A stretch of 10,765 bases of DNA, taken from positions 1 through 10,765 of the forward strand of contig JASFUT010000091.1 of the NCBI GenBank assembly GCA_050050175.1. The letters run 5' to 3'. A program made the position numbers and the translations under genes. Shown here piece after piece: positions 1 to 5,482 of the stretch; position 1 is the first letter of the stretch; the number at the start of each line of letters is the position of its first letter. The stretch is from CAVQCX01 sp050050175 (lineage in GTDB: Bacteria; Pseudomonadota; Gammaproteobacteria; Chromatiales; Chromatiaceae). The notes under the pieces are model-generated. The model made no database searches. It was not told the DNA's origin and saw only the letters and a list, made by a program, of their open reading frames with translations.

Positions 1-188
1 TGACGGTGCTGCACGACGTGAACCTGGCCCTGCGATTCTGCGATCACGCCCTGCTGCTGTTCGGTGATGGGCAGTGGTGCGGCGGACCCACCCCATCCCT
101 GGTCACCGAGACGTCGCTCACCCGTCTCTACGGGCACCCGATGGCGCTCATCGGGGGCCCGCGGGGCCCGGTGGCCGTGCCGGGCTGA
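1..188 (+). CDS. ABC importer ATP-binding protein, C-terminal fragment (FecE/BtuD type)
   Basis: This is the end of an ATPase whose start lies outside the window. The first full codon is at base 3 and the stop is TGA 186-188, leaving 61 codons. The fragment begins TVLHDVNLALRFCDHALLL, which matches the switch-histidine (H-loop) segment of FecE/BtuD/FhuC-type ATPases: a hydrophobic strand, H-D-x-N-L-A, then a short helix and the strand naming the gene product's role. It continues with a Leu-Tyr-Gly-His motif near the C-terminus, as usual in importers of iron-siderophores, haem or cobalamin. Walker A, Walker B and the signature motif are outside the window, so the substrate cannot be told. The family is known to work with a BtuC/FecD-type permease and a periplasmic binding protein, probably encoded upstream. 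The following gene lies 70 bp downstream on the same strand and could share a transcript. Confidence 0.85.
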   Translation, partial: TVLHDVNLALRFCDHALLLFGDGQWCGGPTPSLVTETSLTRLYGHPMALIGGPRGPVAVPG

Positions 189-194
189 GGCGCA

Positions 195-210
195 CCCGGT
201 TTGCACCGGG
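195..210 (+). other. Short perfect hairpin after the ABC ATPase gene
   Basis: CCCGGT (195-200) and ACCGGG (205-210) pair perfectly around the loop TTGC, seven bases after the ATPase stop codon. No T-tract follows, so it is not a standard intrinsic terminator. It could slow RNA decay or weakly attenuate read-through into the SagB-type gene, or be chance in GC-rich DNA. Confidence 0.35.
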
Positions 211-258
211 CGATCGCCGTGCGCAGAATTGCGGGCACCGCCGCCCCGACGAGCGATC

Positions 259-1938
259 ATGAGCCACGACGACCCTTCAAGGACGGAGCGCATCCGCCGC
301 TATCACGAGCTCAGCAAGCACCGCCCGGATCGCGTCGCCCCGGGGCCGGGCCGCCTCGACTGGGCGAATCAGCCGGACCCTTTCCGGCGCTTCGACGGCT
401 GCGCACGTGTGGAACTGGCGCTGGCGGCGGACGGACTTCACACCCCTTTCGCTGCCCTGCGCCGGGCCGGCTGGGTTGAGCCCGCACCCGTCGACGCCCA
501 CGGCATCGGAATCCTCCTCGAGCTGAGCTTCGGCCTCTCGGCCTGGAAGAGCTACGGTCCGAGCCGCTGGGCACTGCGCTGCAACCCGTCCAGCGGCAAC
601 CTCCATCCGACGGAGGCCTATCTCGTCTGTTCGGACGTGCCGGGCGTCGGCGGCGGCGTCTACCACTATCAGAGCCACGACCACGTCCTGGAGCGGCGCG
701 CGTCGCAGGCCGAGCAGTGCTGGCACCCGGTCCTCGCCGGCAACCTGCTGGTCGGGCTTAGCTCCATCCACTGGCGCGAGGCCTGGAAGTACGGGGTGCG
801 GGCCTACCGCTATTGCCAGCACGACGCCGGGCACGCCATCGCCGCCGTCCGATACGCGGCGGCGGCCCTGGGGTGGGGGGCCCGCCTGCTCCAGGTCCCG
901 GGCGACGGCGAGGTGGCGGCGCTGCTCGGCCTGGACCGGGAGGCGGAGAACCCCGGCGCCGAGCCCGAGTCCCCGGACGCCCTCCTGGCGGTGGGCCCCG
1001 GCGCCGACCGCGTCGCAGTCGGACCCCTGCCGGACCCGGCCGGCGCGGTGGGCTGGAGTGGCACGGCCAACCGGCTGAGCGCCGATCACGTGGACTGGCA
1101 GGCGATCGCCGAGGTGGCGAGCGCGGCGCGCAAGCCCCGGAGCGCATCCCGGAGCTGGGATCCGCCGGCCCGCCCGGCCCTGACCCCGCCGGCCGGGGAC
1201 CTGCCCGCGGCGCGGGTCCTGCGCCAGCGGCGCAGCGCCCTGGGCTTCGACGGCCGCACCGCCATGCCCGCCAACGACCTGTTCGACATGCTCGACGCGC
1301 TGCTGCCGCGGCGCGGCGTGCCCCCCTGGGACGCCCTGCCCTGGGAGCCGCGGGTCCACCCCGTGCTGTTCGTGCACCGGGTCGAGGGACTGGGCCCCGG
1401 CCTCTACCTGCTGCCCCGCAGCGCGGCGGCGGAGCCGCGGCTGCGCTCGGCCCTCGGCAGCGATCTGAGCTGGGAGCGCCCGGCAGGAACCCCCGCCCAC
1501 CTGGGTCTGGTGCGGCTGCTGGGCGCCGATTTGCAGCAGGCCGCGAGGCTGGCCGCCTGCCACCAGGACATTGCGGCCGATTCCGCCTTCTCCCTGGGCA
1601 TGCTGGCCGACTTCGAGGCCGCCCTGGCGGAAGGGGCCCACTGGTATCGGTACCTGTTCTGGGAGTCCGGGATGCTCGGCCAGGTGCTCTATCTCGAGGC
1701 CGAGGCCGCCGGCTTTCGCGGTACCGGCATCGGCTGCTTCTTTGACGACCTGGTGCATCGGATGCTGGGGCTGGACGGATCGGCCTGGCAGGATCTCTAC
1801 CACTTCACGGTGGGGGCGCAGGTGGAGGATACTCGTCTCGAGACCCATCCGCCCTATGCCCACCTGAGAGGGCGGGACGAACCGGGTGCCGGTGGGATGC
1901 CGGCGCATCGCGCAGATCCGAGGCTGGAGACACAGTGA
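259..1938 (+). CDS. SagB/ThcOx-type FMN-dependent dehydrogenase, tandem nitroreductase domains
   Basis: A 559-residue soluble protein of the nitroreductase-fold SagB/ThcOx family, with two copies of the fold. The first, roughly residues 85-235, contains RCNPSSGNLHPTEAY (107-121), the conserved FMN-proximal block of SagB proteins, and a following YRYCQHDAGH segment. The second, roughly 315-545, starts with the RQRRSALGF motif and ends in the family's typical VEDTRLETHPPY tail. SagB/McbC relatives oxidise azolines to azoles in peptide natural products, working with YcaO cyclodehydratases. No YcaO or precursor peptide gene is in the window, so the substrate is unknown; stand-alone tandem versions are widespread and uncharacterised. 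The ATG at 259 was chosen because homology begins just after it; an open frame back to base 64 overlaps the ABC ATPase gene and is discounted. The ribosome site is weak (GACGAG). Its TGA overlaps the cyclase start codon. Family call is firm; activity is not. Confidence 0.9.
   Translation: MSHDDPSRTERIRRYHELSKHRPDRVAPGPGRLDWANQPDPFRRFDGCARVELALAADGLHTPFAALRRAGWVEPAPVDAHGIGILLELSFGLSAWKSYGPSRWALRCNPSSGNLHPTEAYLVCSDVPGVGGGVYHYQSHDHVLERRASQAEQCWHPVLAGNLLVGLSSIHWREAWKYGVRAYRYCQHDAGHAIAAVRYAAAALGWGARLLQVPGDGEVAALLGLDREAENPGAEPESPDALLAVGPGADRVAVGPLPDPAGAVGWSGTANRLSADHVDWQAIAEVASAARKPRSASRSWDPPARPALTPPAGDLPAARVLRQRRSALGFDGRTAMPANDLFDMLDALLPRRGVPPWDALPWEPRVHPVLFVHRVEGLGPGLYLLPRSAAAEPRLRSALGSDLSWERPAGTPAHLGLVRLLGADLQQAARLAACHQDIAADSAFSLGMLADFEAALAEGAHWYRYLFWESGMLGQVLYLEAEAAGFRGTGIGCFFDDLVHRMLGLDGSAWQDLYHFTVGAQVEDTRLETHPPYAHLRGRDEPGAGGMPAHRADPRLETQ
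1926..1929 (+). promoter_or_regulatory. Ribosome binding site of the cyclase gene
   Basis: GGAG lies five bases before GTG 1935-1937, inside the last codons of the SagB-type gene. It supports GTG 1935 as the true start and hence the GTGA overlap with the upstream stop codon (1936-1938). Confidence 0.6.
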
Positions 1939-3659
1939 CCACGGAACGCCTGGAACCGCCGATCCCTGACAGAGCCGGTGCCCGGAGGAGATTCGCTTCC
2001 CGTATCCCGCCATCGGGCGAGGCCCGAATCTCTCGTGAGGCGTTCATTGCCACCAAGCGGCACGACCTGCGGACTCCCATCAACGCCATCATCGGTTACA
2101 GCGAGTTCCTGATCGAGGAGGCGGCCGGGCACGGTGTGGCCGATGCGATCCCCGACCTGGAGCGGATCCTCCAGGCGGGCTGCTCGCTGCTGTCCAAGGT
2201 CAACGCCCTCCTTGACGCCTCGAAGATCGGCCTGGGGGAGATCGACCTGTCGGACATGAACGCCCTCGCGAACCGGGTGCACCACACGCTGCGCAATGAC
2301 ATCAACTCCGTGATCGGCTACGCGGAGATGCTCCTCGAGGAATGGGGCGAGGCCCATGGAGCGGCGCGGGCCGATCTGCGGAGCATCCTCGCATCGGCGC
2401 GCAGGCTGACGGAGCTGATCGACGAGATCATCGCCTTCGCCAGGGTCATGAGCGGCGGCGCGCCGGCCCCTGCCACCGAGGCCCAGTCGACCGCGCTTGC
2501 GGCCATCGTGCGCACGCTGAGGGACCTGGAGACGCGCTCGCCGGAGCCCCAGGACAAGCCCGGGCGCATCCTGGTCGTCGACGACGATTCCATGACCCGG
2601 CACATCATCGTGCGGCGGCTCGCCAAGGAGGGGCACCAGTGCGAGACGGCGGCCGACGGACGCCAGGCCCTGGACAGGCTGGCCTGCGAGACGTTCGACG
2701 TCGTGCTGCTCGACATCCTCATGCCGGTGATGGACGGCTACCAGGTGCTCCTTCACCGGGCCCGGGACGAGAGGCTCCGGCACATCCCCGTCATCGTGCT
2801 GTCCGCCGACGACCAGATCGAGAGCATCGTGCGCTGCATCGGCATCGGGGCAGACGATTTTCTGCCCAAGCCGCCCAATCCCTTCGCCCTGGCGGCACGG
2901 CTGAAATCCTGTCTCCAGCGCAAGCGTTTTCGGGACCGGGAGCAGGCCTACCTGGAGGAGATCCACCAGGAGCGGGAGCATTCCGAGCGTCTGCTGCTGA
3001 ACATCCTCCCCGCCTCGATCGCCGATCGCCTCAAGCGGGGCGAGGAGTCCATTGCCGACGCGTTCGACGACGTGACCCTGCTGTTCGCCGACATCGTCGG
3101 GTTCACGCCCATGGCCGCCGCGATCAGCGCCGAGGAGCTGGTGTGGCGCCTCAACGCCGTCTTCCGTCGCTTCGACGCCCTGGTTGACAAACACGGCGTG
3201 GAGAAGGTCAAGACCGTCGGCGATGCCTACATGGCGGTCGCCGGGGTGCCGGATCCCTGTCCCGATCATGCGCAGCGCATGGCCGAGCTGGCCCTCGACT
3301 TTCTCCGGGCCGTGCGGGAGCTGAACGCCGAGCTGGGCCTGGACATCGCGGTGCGTGTCGGCATCAACACGGGCCGGGTGGTCGCCGGCGTCATCGGCGC
3401 GCGCAAGTTCGCATACGACCTCTGGGGCGACGCGGTGAATACGGCGAGCCGTATGGAATCCTCCGGGCTGCCCGGCACCATCCACGTCGCCCCCGCCTCG
3501 GCGGCGCTGCTGCGCGACCAGTACTGTCTGCGCGAGCGGGGCCCCATCGAGATCAAGGGCTATGGCACGCTGACTACCTTCTTCCTCGAAGGCAGGCGCA
3601 GCCAGGGCGACGCCGTCTGCGATGACGGCGCCAACGACCCCGGGCCGGGCGTTTCCTGA
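1935..3659 (+). CDS. Adenylate cyclase with tandem HisKA-like repeats and receiver domain
   Basis: A 574-residue protein without membrane segments, predicted to make cAMP. Residues about 34-100 and 109-172 are two HisKA-like helical hairpins, RHDLRTPIN (His43) and HHTLRNDIN (His117), each followed by a similar IGY-x-E block. No HATPase domain (N, G1, F, G2 boxes) is present. A receiver domain (211-330) has Asp216/Asp217, phosphoacceptor Asp260, Ser290 and Lys312. A helical linker with the LLLNILP signature (353-359) leads to a class III cyclase domain (378-550). That domain has metal ligands Asp386 and Asp430, purine-selecting Lys426 and Asp495, and transition-state Asn502 and Arg506. By comparison with known class III enzymes, the Lys/Asp pair indicates ATP rather than GTP, and one chain carries the complete residue set, as in homodimeric cyclases. 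Activity is probably controlled by phosphorylation of Asp260 from an outside kinase. It starts at GTG, overlapping the SagB-type stop by four bases. Confidence 0.92.
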   Translation: MTTERLEPPIPDRAGARRRFASRIPPSGEARISREAFIATKRHDLRTPINAIIGYSEFLIEEAAGHGVADAIPDLERILQAGCSLLSKVNALLDASKIGLGEIDLSDMNALANRVHHTLRNDINSVIGYAEMLLEEWGEAHGAARADLRSILASARRLTELIDEIIAFARVMSGGAPAPATEAQSTALAAIVRTLRDLETRSPEPQDKPGRILVVDDDSMTRHIIVRRLAKEGHQCETAADGRQALDRLACETFDVVLLDILMPVMDGYQVLLHRARDERLRHIPVIVLSADDQIESIVRCIGIGADDFLPKPPNPFALAARLKSCLQRKRFRDREQAYLEEIHQEREHSERLLLNILPASIADRLKRGEESIADAFDDVTLLFADIVGFTPMAAAISAEELVWRLNAVFRRFDALVDKHGVEKVKTVGDAYMAVAGVPDPCPDHAQRMAELALDFLRAVRELNAELGLDIAVRVGINTGRVVAGVIGARKFAYDLWGDAVNTASRMESSGLPGTIHVAPASAALLRDQYCLRERGPIEIKGYGTLTTFFLEGRRSQGDAVCDDGANDPGPGVS

Positions 3660-3717
3660 GCGGGAGGGATGGACGACCCATCCGGGTGCCGGACTCCACG
3701 GGACCAGCCCGCGCGCG

Positions 3718-3752
3718 AAAAAAAAGAGCCGGCAGTACCAGACCGCCGGCTT
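3718..3752 (-). terminator. Intrinsic terminator of the leftward operon
   Basis: Read on the minus strand, AGCCGGC (3751-3745) pairs with GCCGGCT (3733-3727) around an 11-base loop. One C follows and then eight Ts (3725-3718). This is a textbook Rho-independent terminator for transcripts from the 133-residue gene. On the plus strand no T-tract follows the stem, so it does not obviously stop the cyclase transcript. Confidence 0.85.
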
Positions 3753-3862
3753 GCGAGAAGGGGATACGAGTGCGCAATCTGGGCCGCTGGCCCTCTCCAA
3801 CTACGCGCATCCTATTGAAAGGGCTATCGCAGCGCCCGACAATCCGGACATTCCCTTAACCC

Positions 3863-3903
3863 ATCCGGGAGACCTACCGAGCCATCCCTGGATCCTCCCG
3901 GAT
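3863..3903 (-). other. Inverted repeat abutting the stop codon of the small gene
   Basis: ATCCGGGAG (3863-3871) and CTCCCGGAT (3895-3903) are perfect 9-bp inverted copies with a 23-base loop, placed immediately after the minus-strand stop codon (3906-3904). No T-tract follows, so it is not a canonical terminator. It may be a 3'-UTR stabilising hairpin ahead of the true terminator 110 bp further on. Confidence 0.45.
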
Positions 3904-4305
3904 TCAGCGCTTGCACATCGGGCGCTCATCGGGATGCTCCACCGCATCCACGATGGCCGCCACGAAGTCTCCGATCTCCTTTGCAGACAGGGCGGCCATG
4001 ACCTTGCCCAGGAGCTCGGGGTCCACGGATGCGAGCACCGTGCGCCCGTCACCCAGAGTGAGCGTCACGCCCGCGGTGTGAACGTGCTCCGCGCCCTCGC
4101 TGCCGGCGACGATCGCCTCGTCCATCACCATCATGCGGTCGTAGAACCCTTCGAGCTCATCGGCCAGAGCGTCGTCGATGTCTTCGGACACCGCGACCAG
4201 CCACCCCTCGTCGCTGGACGAGCACTCCGGCTCCACGCCCTTTTCCCGGACGAAGTCCGAGAACCGGCGCCAGGGCCGCTCGTCGAAGAAGATGTACTCC
4301 AGCAT
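3904..4305 (-). CDS. Conserved small acidic protein of unknown function
   Basis: A 133-residue soluble, acidic protein with no signal peptide or membrane segment. I cannot assign a function. It begins MLEYIFFDERPWRRFSDFV and has a central acidic region (EDIDDALADELEGFYDRMM). It ends with a segment around VDPELLGKVMAALSAKEIG followed by VDAVEHPDERPMCKR. I recall similar uncharacterised proteins in Gammaproteobacteria that share this Val-Asp-Pro and Pro-Asp-x-Arg-x-x-Cys end, but that is memory rather than a search. The start is well supported by AAGGGGG five bases upstream. The gene lies 146 bp downstream of the hydrolase gene on the same strand and could be co-transcribed with it. A stop-codon hairpin and then an intrinsic terminator follow. 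Nothing in the sequence points to a catalytic centre; a small regulatory or adaptor role would be a guess. Confidence 0.75.
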   Translation of the reverse strand: MLEYIFFDERPWRRFSDFVREKGVEPECSSSDEGWLVAVSEDIDDALADELEGFYDRMMVMDEAIVAGSEGAEHVHTAGVTLTLGDGRTVLASVDPELLGKVMAALSAKEIGDFVAAIVDAVEHPDERPMCKR

Positions 4306-4310
4306 GGCGT

Positions 4311-4317
4311 CCCCCTT
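4311..4317 (-). promoter_or_regulatory. Strong ribosome binding site of the 133-residue gene
   Basis: Read on the minus strand, AAGGGGG stands five bases before the ATG at 4305-4303. It fixes the start of the small gene and argues that it is a real, well-translated gene. Confidence 0.65.
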
Positions 4318-4334
4318 GCAATCGGCTGGACCTG

Positions 4335-4367
4335 CCCCGCCCGCCTACTGCCTGCCGTCTGCCTGCC
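4335..4367. repeat. Degenerate 11-bp tandem repeat, three units
   Basis: Three adjacent 11-mers are seen: CCCCGCCCGCC (4335-4345), TACTGCCTGCC (4346-4356) and GTCTGCCTGCC (4357-4367). The last two differ at two positions; the first is a weaker match. The cluster lies in the spacer between the hydrolase and the small gene, about 30 bp before the latter's start codon. Confidence 0.5.
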
Positions 4368-4435
4368 GACTCATTCGCCGCCTGAAAGGCACCTCCCACA
4401 GGATGCCGCCGCCGACCACTGCGCTGACCCACTCC

Positions 4436-4466
4436 GTCCACTGTCCACTGTCTACCGTCCACCGTC
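4436..4466. repeat. Heptamer tandem repeat spanning the hydrolase stop codon
   Basis: Four in-phase heptamers of the form GTC(C/T)AC(C/T) are seen: GTCCACT (4436-4442), GTCCACT (4443-4449), GTCTACC (4450-4456) and GTCCACC (4457-4463). A partial GTC follows at 4464-4466. On the minus strand the TAG stop of the hydrolase (4454-4452) lies inside the third unit, and the fourth supplies part of the C-terminal Gly-Asp-Gly-Gly-Arg. The regular 7-bp period and C/T-only variation suggest an expanded repeat rather than chance. Confidence 0.75.
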
Positions 4467-5321
4467 GCCCGGTTCGCCCAGCGCCCGCTCCAGGAACCCG
4501 CCGAGCTCCCGCGCATAGCGCTCCCTCTGCGCCAGGAAGGCCCCGTTGTGCCCGCCTTCCAGCGCCAGGAACGCCTTGGGCTCACGCGCCGCGGCGTACA
4601 GCCGCTCGGCGTGGGTGAAGGGGACGATCTCGTCGTCTCGGGCATGGATCACCAGCACCGGGCAGGCCACCTCACCGATACGCGCCAGCGAGCGGTAGTC
4701 GAAACGCGACAGCAGGCGCACGGGCAGAAAAGGATAGTGGTGGGCTGCCAGATCGGGGACCGACGTGAAGCCCGACTCCACGATCAGGGCACCGCAGGGC
4801 TCGCCGGCGGCCTGATGGACCGCCACGGCGGCACCCAGAGAGCGGCCGAAGAGCACCACTTCGTGAGGCGAACGCCCCCGCTCCCGCACCAGGTAATCCC
4901 GGGCGGCCTTCGCGTCCCGATAGGTCCCTTCCTCGGTGGGCTCGCCCGTGCTGCGCCCATAGCCCCGGTAGTCGAAGATCAGCACCTCCAGGCCGAGCTC
5001 GTTGAAGATCTTCAGGGACTGCAGCCTGTGGGAGATATTCCCGGCGTTGCCGTGCATGAACAAGAGCGTCGCCCGCCGCGGCTCGGCCGGGACCAGCCAG
5101 CCGTCCAGCCGCTCGCCGTCGGAGGTGCGCAGGGTCACGCCCTCGAAGGGCAGGCCGATAGCCAGCGGATCCGCCACGGGAAAGCGGCCCGGCAGCTCCG
5201 GGAGATAGAGCATCGACGCCTGGCGAAAGTAGAGCATTCCGATCAGGGCCAGATAGAGCCCGAGACCGACCAGCAGAGCCGGACCCAGGACGCCGAGGAG
5301 AGTCTTGGCTGCGGTTCCCAT
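4452..5321 (-). CDS. Membrane-anchored alpha/beta hydrolase (YfhR/BEM46 type)
   Basis: A 289-residue serine hydrolase with one N-terminal membrane segment (about residues 8-31), probably facing the periplasm. Motifs occur in family order: oxyanion block MHGNAGN (89-95), DYRGYGRS (117-124), nucleophile elbow GRSLG with Ser161, acid in HARDDEIVP (probably Asp230), and GGHNG with His258. The family holds esterases and peptidase-like enzymes of mostly unknown substrate. The ATG at 5321 puts the anchor at the N-terminus but has no clear ribosome site. An in-frame ATG at 5378 has AGGTG nine bases upstream and would add 19 residues; it is a real alternative. The last residues and the stop codon fall within a heptamer repeat. 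It is divergent from the pyruvate oxidoreductase gene and shares its strand with the 133-residue gene downstream. Fold and catalytic triad are firm; substrate is unknown. Confidence 0.88.
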   Translation of the reverse strand: MGTAAKTLLGVLGPALLVGLGLYLALIGMLYFRQASMLYLPELPGRFPVADPLAIGLPFEGVTLRTSDGERLDGWLVPAEPRRATLLFMHGNAGNISHRLQSLKIFNELGLEVLIFDYRGYGRSTGEPTEEGTYRDAKAARDYLVRERGRSPHEVVLFGRSLGAAVAVHQAAGEPCGALIVESGFTSVPDLAAHHYPFLPVRLLSRFDYRSLARIGEVACPVLVIHARDDEIVPFTHAERLYAAAREPKAFLALEGGHNGAFLAQRERYARELGGFLERALGEPGDGGR

Positions 5322-5482
5322 GCGGGGGCTGGCACCGGCGGGTTTCCCAAGGGCTGACCGGAGACTAACATTAGCCATAGGGTCTCGCACCTGACCGGTC
5401 GAACAGCTACGGTCACCCCGCGCGCGATCCTTCGGTCCAGCCGCGCGCCTCGGGCGGCGCGCCACAGCCCGGGTAGCCGACC
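5322..5482. promoter_or_regulatory. Divergent intergenic region between hydrolase and pyruvate oxidoreductase genes
   Basis: This 161-bp gap must hold the promoters for both divergent genes. An AT-richer patch occurs around 5363-5380, with a palindrome GACCGGTC close by (about 5393-5400), but I cannot name convincing -35 and -10 boxes for either direction. If the hydrolase starts at 5378 instead of 5321, the gap shrinks to 104 bp. Its right part contains the hairpin at 5443-5462. Confidence 0.5.
5443..5462 (+). other. GC hairpin in the leader of the pyruvate oxidoreductase gene
   Basis: GCGCGCC (5443-5449) and GGCGCGC (5456-5462) form a 7-bp, all-GC stem with loop TCGGGC. It ends 20 bases before the start codon. 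It could affect translation initiation or be a binding site, though such sequence can arise by chance in GC-rich DNA. Confidence 0.35.

Noticed and set aside
210..217. GCGATCGC, identical to the cyanobacterial HIP1 core
   Set aside because: A single 8-bp palindrome in GC-rich DNA is expected by chance, and the genes do not look cyanobacterial.
64..258. Open frame extending the SagB-type protein upstream by 65 codons
   Set aside because: It overlaps the ABC ATPase coding end in another frame, its residues are rich in Arg/Pro as in GC-rich shadow frames, and SagB homology starts after the ATG at 259.
277..2013. 578-codon minus-strand open frame
   Set aside because: It lies opposite the SagB-type gene, which has clear motifs, and has no recognisable domain; it is an antisense shadow of GC-rich coding DNA.
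1854..3800. 648-codon minus-strand open frame
   Set aside because: It is antisense to the cyclase gene, full of His, Gln and Asp typical of reverse-frame translation, with no domain.
4335..4466. Short repeats considered as a CRISPR array
   Set aside because: The units are 7 and 11 bp, adjacent without spacers, and no cas gene is nearby.
3622..4518. 298-codon plus-strand open frame
   Set aside because: It runs across the intrinsic terminator, antisense to the 133-residue gene and into the hydrolase gene, and shows no family features.
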